A DNA stretch of 64,000 nt from DASXHY01 sp036272195 (GTDB lineage Bacteria > Verrucomicrobiota > Verrucomicrobiia > Limisphaerales > DASXHY01). The stretch spans positions 19,464 to 83,463 of the forward strand of contig DATAZE010000019.1 of the NCBI GenBank assembly GCA_036272195.1, in the 5' to 3' direction. Of the stretch, positions 26,439 to 34,847 are shown piece after piece. The translations under genes and the position numbers were made by a program. The stretch's first letter is position 1. Each line of letters opens with the position of its first letter. The notes beneath the pieces are model-generated. The model was given only the letters and a program-made list of their open reading frames with translations. It was not told the DNA's origin and ran no database searches.

Positions 26439-28889
26439 TTACAAAGTCAAAAATTTCACCACTTCCACTTCCTTTCGGAACACGAGTTCGATGATGTTGC
26501 CTTTGAAACGGACGGAAAGCGGCGCGCGTTGCTCCGCGTAATCAAACGTCACTTTGCCGTTCCCGGGATCGAGCCGGCGAAGGTCCATGGCTGAATTCAA
26601 CATACCAGGCAGTGTGGTCAGGCTGTCGGGATCGAGGTCAGGCGCCTGGTGGCTCGCGAAGCAGAAAACAAATTTTCCATCCACGTGTGACACGAACCCG
26701 CCGGGTTGCACGTCCCACAACACTTTGCCCGTCTTGCAATCGACGCGAAGCACAGACGCGGCGGTTTTTTTGGTGATGTCAATCTGACGCGAGTATTTGA
26801 GGCTTTCCAGGTCAGCACTGGTGGAATTCACATACATCGATCCCTGGTCGTCAAAAAATAGTCCAGCGATTCCAATGGTCGGCACACGCCAGCGCACGTT
26901 GCCGGTCGCAAGATCAAAGGCAGTCAGCGTTGCGGCGTCAAAAACATATAAGGCATCACCCTGTTCCACGCAGGGGCCTTCACCGATGGATGTGTCGGCC
27001 AGGTCATTGTCTTCCAGTTGGCTGCCGGAGCCGATATTGTAGCCCAGCTCAGCTTGCCAAACTTTTTTGTTCGATTGATCCAGCACCACGAGCATTTTGC
27101 TGCCAGCGACGATCGTGACAGTTTTCTGTTGAATCACGGAAGGCTCGCCGATGACTTCTCCGACCCAATCGGAAACGTCCTTTAAATCCGGATGGTGAAC
27201 GGTCACTTGATATCGGCTTACGTTTTCAGTGATGGTGCTGCCGCCGCGTTCGCGTTGCATGTCGTTTAGGATTTCGTTGGCGACCTGCGCGGTGTTCGCC
27301 GCCGATACCGGACCCTCAAGCGCGGAGTGGGCCGGTTTGGCTTTCATGGCCGCGCGTTCCACGGATTTTTGTTCCAGGACTTTCGACGACCATTGGAGGT
27401 GCCCATATTTGCTGTTTACGAATGAGCGTCCGAAAAGCGCCATCTGTTCGCTCGCAGGCATGGCGTGCGGTTCGCCCTGCGCGTCCTCATCTTTCATTTC
27501 TTTCAGTAATTGTTCCTGGTGCCGCGAATTCGAGAGTGTGGCCGGCAAGGCAACTTTCGCGGCGTACGGTAAATTTTGCGCCTGCTGCGCGACCGCGCCC
27601 GGGTCCAGGGGTTTGTTGGAAGCGCCCGGAGTGGTCGGCAGGCCGGCGCTGGCAGCGGCTTTTTTGCCAGTGGTGGATTTTGGTTTTTGTGCGGCGGCGA
27701 GGACGGCGGAGGGCGCTGGCTCGCCGATTTCCTCTGTGCGCGTCTCCCCTGACGCGAGATTGAGGTGAGTGATGACATATTGCCCAAACGCATTTTCCTC
27801 CGTGAACACCAATTCGCTTCCGTCCAACTTTGGCCGCTCATAACTGTTTGGCAGCGCGACTTCCTGGCCGGGCTTGCCAGTGTCCCAATCGTAACGAGTC
27901 AATTTTCCATCCTTCACAACCCAGATGTTTTGGTCCTGGATGAAAAGCTGCAGCGAGCGTTGCATTTCTTCCCGAACGTCCTTTATCATTTCGTCCTGCA
28001 GCGGGACATGAGGCCGGAATTCTGAATCGACGCCGTGCTTGATGGCATTGGCCAGTTCGGCCTTATATTCGTTCATTTGCCGGTCCACTTCGGCGTTCAC
28101 CTGCTCCGGTGTAATGACGTCAGTACTCCAGGTGGCTGTTTTCGAGTTGAGACCAAAGCGGGCGAGTTGGAATCCATGGAGGAACACGATTTGGTTTTTG
28201 CCGCATAATCTTGAACTGCCCGCGTAGGCTGCGTCGGGAAAACGCACGGAGAAAATAGGGTGTGGCACCGAGCCAAACCAGGCGTACCAAATCCAACCGC
28301 CGAGCAAGGCGACGACGAGGGTCGTGACACCGGCGCCGATCAAGCCGACTTTTCGCCATTGCCTGGCTTCCTTTAAGGACTTTTGCCCGGCAAAAACCGG
28401 CACGTTTATGCCAGTTGATGTCGCCCTTGCCCGGCATAACGGTGAGCACACGTAACCAAACATCTCCATGCACTTCGGGCAAATTGGTTTTCGGCAAACA
28501 ACGCAATGTTCGAAGGCGAGTTCGCCTTTATGTTTCGCGCAGGGTTGCGAGTCATCGGAACCGTGCCCGGGTTGGGGCGCAGTTTCCACGGCCGTCCCGT
28601 GCGTGGCGGTGCCAGCGGAGCGAGCGATGCCCAATTTTGCCGGAGCCGAGGGTGCGTGAAGCGACGTGGTCTCTACGCGTTTCCGGCCGGTTGAAGCGGC
28701 GGGAGCGGCTTGCGGTGCGGGAGCCGCTGCCGCTGGTACGGCGACGCCTAATTCCTGGTGTATCAGTTCGTTGATGGGGCCGGACAAATCAACATTGCAT
28801 TCCGGGCAAACGAACCGCACCGGGTCGCGCGCCATTTCCGGCGTCACATCGATGCTGTATTTGGCTCCGCATGGACACTGGACTTTCAT
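26439..28889 (-). CDS. Zinc-ribbon / B-box / PQQ-propeller membrane protein
   Basis: An 816-residue single-pass membrane protein. The N-terminus is a zinc ribbon (C5-P-C7 with C28-P-E-C31). A second cysteine-rich module like a B-box follows (C117, H120, C129-x-x-C132, C137-x-x-C140, C148, C152), then one transmembrane helix at about 181-203. The exported part (210-816) has propeller-type strands typical of PQQ/YVTN repeats (Y-V-F-D-A-A-T-L-T-A-F-D-L-A-T-G-N-V-R-W and V-L-R-V-D-C-K-T-G-K-V-L-W-D). Cytoplasmic zinc modules with a periplasmic propeller suggest transmembrane sensing or scaffolding (inference). The pseudopilin gene lies upstream, ending six bases before this start. Confidence 0.8.
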   Translation of the reverse strand: MKVQCPCGAKYSIDVTPEMARDPVRFVCPECNVDLSGPINELIHQELGVAVPAAAAPAPQAAPAASTGRKRVETTSLHAPSAPAKLGIARSAGTATHGTAVETAPQPGHGSDDSQPCAKHKGELAFEHCVVCRKPICPKCMEMFGYVCSPLCRARATSTGINVPVFAGQKSLKEARQWRKVGLIGAGVTTLVVALLGGWIWYAWFGSVPHPIFSVRFPDAAYAGSSRLCGKNQIVFLHGFQLARFGLNSKTATWSTDVITPEQVNAEVDRQMNEYKAELANAIKHGVDSEFRPHVPLQDEMIKDVREEMQRSLQLFIQDQNIWVVKDGKLTRYDWDTGKPGQEVALPNSYERPKLDGSELVFTEENAFGQYVITHLNLASGETRTEEIGEPAPSAVLAAAQKPKSTTGKKAAASAGLPTTPGASNKPLDPGAVAQQAQNLPYAAKVALPATLSNSRHQEQLLKEMKDEDAQGEPHAMPASEQMALFGRSFVNSKYGHLQWSSKVLEQKSVERAAMKAKPAHSALEGPVSAANTAQVANEILNDMQRERGGSTITENVSRYQVTVHHPDLKDVSDWVGEVIGEPSVIQQKTVTIVAGSKMLVVLDQSNKKVWQAELGYNIGSGSQLEDNDLADTSIGEGPCVEQGDALYVFDAATLTAFDLATGNVRWRVPTIGIAGLFFDDQGSMYVNSTSADLESLKYSRQIDITKKTAASVLRVDCKTGKVLWDVQPGGFVSHVDGKFVFCFASHQAPDLDPDSLTTLPGMLNSAMDLRRLDPGNGKVTFDYAEQRAPLSVRFKGNIIELVFRKEVEVVKFLTL

Positions 28890-28895
28890 AACACC

Positions 28896-29513
28896 TTATG
28901 GTTTGGGGTTTAACAACACGACCGGCGGCGTCAAGGTCAGGGAAAAGGGGGCGTTCCCGCTGCTCGACACCACTCCGCCGCTGCACGTCAAAAAATTGCC
29001 ACCGCCTTTGCCGTGATTATTTCCGGGCGGCTTGCCGTTATCGGAAAAAACCGTGTCGCCGGTGTTTTTAGAAAATGGATTCACCTGTTTGTCCGACATT
29101 AGAACGGCATCCGATTCCGAGGAACGGCGGCCCATGTAATAGGCGTAACTGATTTTCCAATCGTGAAAGGATTTGCCGGCGGGCAGGGGGGCATCGCTGC
29201 TGGCCGGGCAAAGAAAAACCGAGGTCTCCGAAGTATAATGCGGCACCAGGAGCGCAAGGGCATCTTCGGAAGTAAGGGCGTTGGAGGCCACCGGATATTT
29301 CTCCGCGCTATCGCGCGCGTAAATTTCCATCGCGAGATAAATCTTTTCGAGATTTTGCCGGCAGGCGGTGAGGTCGACATCGCGCCTGGACGGGCCGTGG
29401 TTCCAATAGAGCACAGTCAGGGTGAGCAGCACAGCCACGACGACCAGTAATTCGATCAACGAAAAAGCAGCGCTGGTGCATGACCAACGGTGGAGCTGGC
29501 GCGGCTCCTGCAT
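28896..29513 (-). CDS. Type IV pilin-like / pseudopilin, with Ala before the cleavage site
   Basis: A 205-residue protein with a class III prepilin signal: the leader M-Q-E-P-R-Q-L-H-R-W-S-C-T-S-A-A16, then F17-S-L-I-E21-L-L-V-V-V-A-V-L. Glu at position +5 is present, but the residue before the cleavage site is Ala rather than the usual Gly. The globular part carries the T2SS G/H-like pattern (C-R-Q-N-L-E-K-I-Y-L-A-M-E-I-Y-A) typical of the many Verrucomicrobia and Planctomycetes prepilin-type proteins. ATG 29513 is preferred over the one at 29549. It is probably cotranscribed with the zinc-ribbon/PQQ gene that follows six bases after its stop. Confidence 0.82.
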   Translation of the reverse strand: MQEPRQLHRWSCTSAAFSLIELLVVVAVLLTLTVLYWNHGPSRRDVDLTACRQNLEKIYLAMEIYARDSAEKYPVASNALTSEDALALLVPHYTSETSVFLCPASSDAPLPAGKSFHDWKISYAYYMGRRSSESDAVLMSDKQVNPFSKNTGDTVFSDNGKPPGNNHGKGGGNFLTCSGGVVSSSGNAPFSLTLTPPVVLLNPKP

Positions 29514-29734
29514 AAATGTTTTATAGCCCAAAATGCCCGCTGGTTGCAATGTTGAATGCGGAATGAGTTTTCAGTCCTGAGAACTGAAAATTTTGAGCTG
29601 GCTCCGAAGCAAAAATCGAGCTTCCGAGGAGAGGCCGTGATTTTTCTGGGGGAAAGACCGAATCAATCTTCATTACGCGATATGTTAAATTGCCTGTAAG
29701 TTAATTTATGAAACCCAGGCACGAGTCTCATATC

Positions 29735-30256
29735 ATGGAGTCGGTGAATCCGCCCCGCGCGATTTCTTTTGATCTCACAGACGACGGTTCGATTCCCAAC
29801 AACAAATTGCCGCTGCTGATTTATCAGGCAGCGGTCAAACCGGCTCCGCGAGACGCCGCGTCGATCTTTGAACAATTGTTTGCCGGGAACGGCTGGACGG
29901 GAAGCTGGCGTGACGGCGTTTACACGTACCATCATTATCACAGCAACACTCATGAGGTGCTTGGCGTGTATGCTGGTTCGGCGACGGTGAAATTCGGCGG
30001 TGATAAGGGCATCAAACAAAAACTTACTGCCGGTGATGTGATCGTCATTCCCGCTGGTGTCGCGCATAAGAACCTTGGGGCGAGCAGTGATTTTGGCGTG
30101 GTCGGCGCGTATCCGAACGGGGTCGAGTGGGACATGAATTACGGCCAGCCGAAGGAGCGGCCGCAGGCAGATGAAAATATCGCGCGCGTCCCGATGCCGG
30201 AGTTGGATCCCGTTTACGGCGTGGCGGGTCCGTTGCACGAGCTGTGGGGGAAATAG
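29735..30256 (+). CDS. Cupin-domain protein (YjlB-like)
   Basis: A 173-residue single cupin. Motif 1 is Y-H-H-Y-H-S-N-T-H-E-V-L-G-V-Y-A-G (metal-ligand histidines and Glu) and motif 2 is G-D-V-I-V-I-P-A-G-V-A-H-K-N, both complete. It resembles the YjlB group of bacterial cupins. An upstream ATG at 29708 would add nine residues. Its stop codon TAG is part of an inverted repeat shared with the convergent gene. Confidence 0.85.
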   Translation: MESVNPPRAISFDLTDDGSIPNNKLPLLIYQAAVKPAPRDAASIFEQLFAGNGWTGSWRDGVYTYHHYHSNTHEVLGVYAGSATVKFGGDKGIKQKLTAGDVIVIPAGVAHKNLGASSDFGVVGAYPNGVEWDMNYGQPKERPQADENIARVPMPELDPVYGVAGPLHELWGK

Positions 30257-30314
30257 TGGTACGGGCGTCGCGCCGTGCGAATTGAAACACACGGGCGAGA
30301 CGCCCGTGCCACTA
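30254..30314. terminator. Inverted repeat spanning both stop codons of convergent genes
   Basis: Arms TAGTGGTACGGGCGTC (30254-30269) and GACGCCCGTGCCACTA (30299-30314) match at 15 of 16 positions. The first TAG is the cupin stop; the last CTA is the reverse of the TAG stop of the minus-strand gene. Nested within is a perfect 8-bp triloop hairpin CACGGGCG-AGA-CGCCCGTG (30290-30308). It would serve as a bidirectional terminator and looks derived from a dispersed repeat. Confidence 0.65.
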
Positions 30315-32270
30315 AGTCGCCGCCATTTGCTCCAGAATGGCGCTGGCAATTTCTTCATTCGCGGAAAGTCCCGGCACAAGGATGCTACGCAGGCGGAGCA
30401 GCAGTGCTTCCAATTCCTGCAGGGGCCGATCAAAGACGGTTTCAAGCGCAAGCGGTGACACGTCGCCGAAGCTGCTGCAAAAACTTTGCGGGCTGGCGCC
30501 GGGAAACAGCCGCAGCATCAGCGACATTGCTTCCAACCAGAGATTCATGTCGATTTTTGTACGCGCTTGTTGCGGCGAATCCTGGGATTCAATCAGTGAC
30601 TGCGGGCTGACCAGATCAAAAAGATGCGCGTCGCGTTCCAGCACGGATTTGAGCATCGGGATGAAGTCCGTTCCCGGCGTCGCGTCCTTGCCGACGTGCC
30701 GCGCGAGACTTTGCACCTCGTCAAGAACGACCGGCAGATTGGTTTTTCCATTCGCCAAAAGAGTGCGGACGGTGATGACGCCGAGTGAAAACAAATCGCA
30801 GGGTGAACTAAGCAGCGGCCAGATTTCGTAAGGCGAGCGGGGGAATACCGTTCCCGCCGCGCGTTTGAGCGAGGCGACGACCGGGTCGGCCAGCCGCGCA
30901 GGCACGGTGCGGAAGCGCGCTTCCTTCGGTCCCACGGCTTCGGAGAGATAAACGTGCGCGAAAAATTCCAGCTTTTCCTCCGCCATCGGCAGTTTGAACC
31001 ACAGCAGGTCATGCGCGTCCAGCCCCAGGTAATCCTCAGCCACCAGCGTTCCGTCCAGCACAACTCCGTCGGCTTCTGTTTTCACTTCACGAATGCGAAT
31101 GCTGCCGATGCCAAAGGAATGTGCCGCGAGTCCTTCCGGCAAAAATGGCGACGGCTCGATGCGGCCGAGACGGATAAAATATTTTTGGGCGGTGGATTTG
31201 ATTTGAAGCGGGTACGCCTGGCCGGGTTTGACCAGTTCGCATTTCGCGGTCCACAACGCGGGAAATTGATCGCCCACGTGGTCGAGGTGCACGCCGAAAC
31301 TCGCAGGTGAAAGGTTCAACAGCGGAAGCTGCTGACTTTTTACATAGGTCCGGACTTCCTTGAATAAATCCCGCAAGGCGGAAAGTTTCAGGAAGAAAAT
31401 TTCGTTCAAGCCTTCGACGGAATCTCCGCGCGGGCGCAGGAGAAACGGAATTCCTTTGGGCGTCGCCGACCACGTTTGCAATTCCGCATAGATGCTGCGC
31501 GGGAACAGGCGCGTGGCTCCGGATCCCATTCCATTCCAGGGCGATCCCTCAAGGATTTGAAAAAGTTCTTCAAGACCCAGTGGGGCGAAGCGATTCACCC
31601 GAACCAGCCCGGCCAGCGGATTGAAAACCGCGCGTGCGCCGTCGCTCAATCGTTCGATGCCTTGCACGTGCGAATTCGCGGGGGCATCGGCGGCGGTGGC
31701 GAGGAAGGTTTTTGCACCTGTCGCTTCCGGTTCATGCAGATAACGAAAGGGAGAAGTGGAGTAGGGCGGCAGGCCGAGGGAATTGAGCAGGGCGTCATCC
31801 TTGCAGAGACGCCAGTTGGCCGGTTCAACCGTGGCAAACCCGGAAGCTTTCTGGCTGGTCTCTTGTTTGATGAGAATGGGTGACGGGTTGACCGTTTCCA
31901 TGCCGGTCACAATGACGGATTCCGGGAGGTTGTCGCGGTAAGCTTCGTATTCCGAGTGCCAGCGCTGGTCGAAGGCGAAATTGGTGAGCCGTTCCTGGTA
32001 GTTGGAAAAAGCGAGGTCGCGCAATTCGAGCGTCTGCACCCAGACTTCCACCCATTCCTGGACGCGGGCGTCGGCATCGCAAACCGCCCCGAGATAGGCG
32101 CGGGAGCCGGGCAGTTCGCGCAAGAGGACAAACGGACCTCCGACCGGGCTGGAGTCAGGCCGCACGAACACGCAAATCCGAAGGGGACTGGCCGGATCGG
32201 GCCGATGGATGGGGGCGAGTAGCCATTTGGATGGATCCAGGGACTCAAGCGGCTGTTCATCGTTACCCAT
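30312..32270 (-). CDS. Large protein of unknown function with a kinase-like segment
   Basis: A 652-residue soluble protein I do not recognise. The start is ATG 32270 (M-G-N-D-E-Q-P-L-E-S-L); the frame extends 50 residues upstream, but only through repeat-derived DNA. No signal or membrane helix is seen. Around residues 480-505 it reads S-P-C-D-L-F-S-L-G-V-I-T-V-R-T-L-L-A-N-G, which resembles subdomain IX of protein kinases (D-x-x-S-L-G-V...L). Upstream sequence lacks H-R-D and D-F-G, so any kinase fold would be degenerate. The rest alternates strands and amphipathic helices. Link to the T6SS pseudokinase 8 kb away is speculative. Confidence 0.65.
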   Translation of the reverse strand: MGNDEQPLESLDPSKWLLAPIHRPDPASPLRICVFVRPDSSPVGGPFVLLRELPGSRAYLGAVCDADARVQEWVEVWVQTLELRDLAFSNYQERLTNFAFDQRWHSEYEAYRDNLPESVIVTGMETVNPSPILIKQETSQKASGFATVEPANWRLCKDDALLNSLGLPPYSTSPFRYLHEPEATGAKTFLATAADAPANSHVQGIERLSDGARAVFNPLAGLVRVNRFAPLGLEELFQILEGSPWNGMGSGATRLFPRSIYAELQTWSATPKGIPFLLRPRGDSVEGLNEIFFLKLSALRDLFKEVRTYVKSQQLPLLNLSPASFGVHLDHVGDQFPALWTAKCELVKPGQAYPLQIKSTAQKYFIRLGRIEPSPFLPEGLAAHSFGIGSIRIREVKTEADGVVLDGTLVAEDYLGLDAHDLLWFKLPMAEEKLEFFAHVYLSEAVGPKEARFRTVPARLADPVVASLKRAAGTVFPRSPYEIWPLLSSPCDLFSLGVITVRTLLANGKTNLPVVLDEVQSLARHVGKDATPGTDFIPMLKSVLERDAHLFDLVSPQSLIESQDSPQQARTKIDMNLWLEAMSLMLRLFPGASPQSFCSSFGDVSPLALETVFDRPLQELEALLLRLRSILVPGLSANEEIASAILEQMAAT

Positions 32271-33025
32271 TGGGTGTTTATGGCAAAAAATGGCCGGGTT
32301 GCAAAGTTTTAATCCGTGGTTTGCGGAACCAAATCGTGGAAAATGGGTTCGTTTCTGTCCCTTGTTTCGGCGTGATGGAGAGAAATCTCCTTTGTTTGCG
32401 GGAGAAATCCGAATTTGCAAAATGGGTTCGTTTGGTAATTTTCATTTTTCGGCCTGTGGATACTTCTGCCTTGAACGGCGGGTTGGGGTACCCCCCCGAA
32501 TCGGTTTGATTCGGTTTGATTTGGTAGGATTCAGTTTGATTCAGTGTGAATGTGAGCAAAGTTGACCCGTGTTCTTCCCGTTTTGGCGGGATTCGAGGCG
32601 ACGAGGGAGTCGGGGAGAGAAAGTTCCAAGTTCCAACGCGCCGGGTCGGAGATCGGCGCTCCGAATTGGCACGATGATTCTCCGGTCGACTCAATAGTGG
32701 CACGAACCCAAATTTGCATTTCCCCGTTTCCATTTGTCCTTTCTGCCCTCCTTTTGTCGGTGTCTTTATAGCATGACCGTCAAATGGAGCTGAACGGCGA
32801 GGCTCGTTGAATCACGGAGATTGGGAGAATCTGATTTCGCCGCCAACAATTTTCGAAGCAGTGTTTCAAATGTCCGAATAGGCCAGTTGCAATGGGCCAT
32901 CGGAAAACGGCGCGTAAGGACGGTGGAAAAGTTCAAACCAAACGAAAAGGTATTCGATGAAAAATGTTACATGAGTCATCTCCGACACTTTTTCGTTTTG
33001 TGTCAATACTCGGGACTGACCCCCT
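32271..33025. repeat. Non-coding region with short direct repeats
   Basis: No gene is seen in about 750 bases. A 15-bp direct repeat AAAATGGGTTCGTTT occurs at 32340-32354 and 32419-32433; frames across it read K-R-T-H-F and T-N-P-F, a pattern I recall from dispersed repeats in Verrucomicrobia. A tandem decamer run follows at 32501-32550. The rest is featureless. Confidence 0.5.
32501..32550. repeat. Five tandem decamers, TCGGTTTGAT family
   Basis: Units in order: TCGGTTTGAT, TCGGTTTGAT, TTGGTAGGAT, TCAGTTTGAT, TCAGTGTGAA. The first two are identical, the others diverge by two to four bases. It is a short non-coding tandem repeat upstream of the 652-residue protein. Confidence 0.7.
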
Positions 33026-33883
33026 TCACTGCGGAATTTCTTGGTCTGAGGCAAGCGGCGGCACTGTAGGGTTTGGAACTTGGATGGCGGTTGGAGTTAG
33101 TTGTGAAGCTGGCTTGCTGACTGGTGCGGACGATGCAACCGCGATTTTGGCGCGACGATTCGATTTTGAAATTTTCTTTTGCGCCTCGTCTGCTTTTTCG
33201 CCTTCGACAACTTCCCGCTTCAACACTTCAGTCATCAAAACCTGTTCGATTTGCTCGTTTAGAATTTTTACATTGGGACAAGCACGTTTAAGTTCCCGCC
33301 GCATCGCATCCAGCACCGGTTCAGCACGTGTCACGGCGGCAATGGCAAATTTGCTCAGTGCCTGCCTCTGCTCTTGCAATTCCGTCAGCAGACTTTTAAT
33401 CCAACCCTCTCGCGTTAATACAAAAAGCAGTTCCAGTTGATCCTTCTTTTTTGTATCGAAGCTTACGAAATCAACTTCGTATATGAGTTCATGGTCAATC
33501 GGCTTTCCGAACGTGACTTTGTAGACCCTCCAGATGATTGCGTTTGTTAGGACTACCCATTCAACTCCTTTGTTCGCGGCATAGTCTACAGCCTGCTTCA
33601 CATGCGCATCTTTCAGATCCAGGCCGATTGCCTTAACTTCAATCAAGAGTTGAATGGCCCCATCCAGTTTCGTTGCTAGGTCACAGAAGGTTCCACGAAT
33701 CGCGTGCTCGGCAGTGACCTCTGAAAACTTATCATATCCGAAAACGTCGGCGAGAATTTCTGTCACCATCCGCACGGTGTCGGGTTCATTTACGTCACGC
33801 GTTTTCGCTGATACAAGGATCGGCTGAAACTTCTTAATTGCGCCTATCATTCGACTTTCCACACGTGAAGGTATTGTAGCCAT
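33026..33883 (-). CDS. Stand-alone type I restriction HsdR-N-like nuclease domain protein
   Basis: A 285-residue protein with a PD-(D/E)xK-type core in its first 120 residues: E55 in S-E-V-T-A-E-H, D68 (F-C-D-L-A), E82-V-K84 (L-L-I-E-V-K-A-I-G) and Q97 in V-K-Q-A-V-D-Y-A. This matches the N-terminal domain of type I restriction R subunits, but no helicase or HsdM/HsdS partners exist here. The C-terminal half is helical and basic, ending in a low-complexity Pro/Ala tail. Similar stand-alone proteins are widespread and of unclear role; defence or DNA repair is possible. ATG 33883 is preferred to 33925. The local DNA looks more AT-rich than that of the neighbours. Confidence 0.78.
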   Translation of the reverse strand: MATIPSRVESRMIGAIKKFQPILVSAKTRDVNEPDTVRMVTEILADVFGYDKFSEVTAEHAIRGTFCDLATKLDGAIQLLIEVKAIGLDLKDAHVKQAVDYAANKGVEWVVLTNAIIWRVYKVTFGKPIDHELIYEVDFVSFDTKKKDQLELLFVLTREGWIKSLLTELQEQRQALSKFAIAAVTRAEPVLDAMRRELKRACPNVKILNEQIEQVLMTEVLKREVVEGEKADEAQKKISKSNRRAKIAVASSAPVSKPASQLTPTAIQVPNPTVPPLASDQEIPQ

Positions 33884-33990
33884 AAGGTTCCTTGCTTTGC
33901 CTCTCCAGAGGCTTTGGGTTAACAACGCTCTAAAGTCTCCTTATGCCGGTAGCGTTTGTAAAACATAAAATGCTGATGCATACTTCAGAT

Positions 33991-34161
33991 CGCCTTCAGC
34001 TTTAGCTGGCGGCGTCTGCTCCGCCCAATCCAATATCTTCAACAGGATTCCTATCAATATTAAGAACACACCCCTGTTCAGTATAACCAGCCGGCGGGAC
34101 GCCGGTGCTCAAAGGTAAAGCGGACAACGTTTTATCTATTGACCACGCGCCCTAATGGGCG
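33991..34161. repeat. Hairpin repeat cluster upstream of the nuclease gene
   Basis: Three small palindromes: GCC-TT-CAGC-TTTA-GCTG-GC-GGC (33992-34013), CCGGCG-GGA-CGCCGG (34091-34105, triloop) and CGCCC-TAAT-GGGCG (34148-34161). The gap 33884-34222 holds nothing else. The architecture is like the array at 15889-16042, with different stems. Confidence 0.55.
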
Positions 34162-34222
34162 ACCCCTTTATGGAGTGGCACAAACTACAACAGTGACGAG
34201 CGAAATTGCTTTCAGAGCCCCG

Positions 34223-34678
34223 TTATTGCCAAATAATTAAAGAGGCGATTCGATTTTCAATTGTTCCGCGGGAAACGCCGGTCATGTGTTTTCCATAAAC
34301 AGGATCGTTGGGAAGATATTCTGCATCAACACCAGTTCGTATTACCGCACTGCCATCCCTAACCTGGATTGTCACTGTGACATATACCGTCGTGCGTTTA
34401 TCCTTCATATAATCAATCCCCATAGTGGATCCGATATCAACATCGGTGGGTGTTAAGGCCATTTGCCGCCGCTGAGTGGAAATAAAACCAGATGATTCGT
34501 CGGAAGAAGCGATTGAATATCCATCCTGAAAAAGCGCGAAGAGGGCCTTCTTAAAAACCATGGATTTGTCGCCAGTGACTGACGCAGTTACTTCGCGAGG
34601 TTGGATTTGAGGGCTCTTATCGGCGCTAGCGCAGCCAAGCAAAAAGAGAAACGGAATGATTAATAATGCTGATTTCAT
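34223..34678 (-). CDS. Small lipoprotein of unknown function
   Basis: A 151-residue lipoprotein. ATG 34678 begins M-K-S-A-L-L-I-I-P-F-L-F-L-L-G-C, lipobox L-L-G-C at residue 16. The mature domain (S-M-V-F-K-K-A-L-F-A-L-F-Q-D-G-Y-S-I, then T-V-Y-V-T-V-T-I-Q-V and A-V-I-R-T-G) has the helix-strand pattern of small periplasmic domains in outer-membrane lipoproteins. The frame extends upstream to 34789, but without signal character. The downstream neighbour on the same strand is the nuclease; the aspartyl-protease-like gene lies upstream. Confidence 0.7.
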   Translation of the reverse strand: MKSALLIIPFLFLLGCASADKSPQIQPREVTASVTGDKSMVFKKALFALFQDGYSIASSDESSGFISTQRRQMALTPTDVDIGSTMGIDYMKDKRTTVYVTVTIQVRDGSAVIRTGVDAEYLPNDPVYGKHMTGVSRGTIENRIASLIIWQ

Positions 34679-34847
34679 AAAGTTATTGGAGTTATTCACA
34701 TGGACAGAGTGCGTCCAACCGTACCCGGATGTTTCTTGCGTATGAGCCATGCCCGACTTTAATGAGGCGCCATTGACTGACAAGTGCAAATAGTGAGAAC
34801 CGACCCCTTTGCGCCTGCGACCTTACAAGATGTTTGAGATGTTTGTG

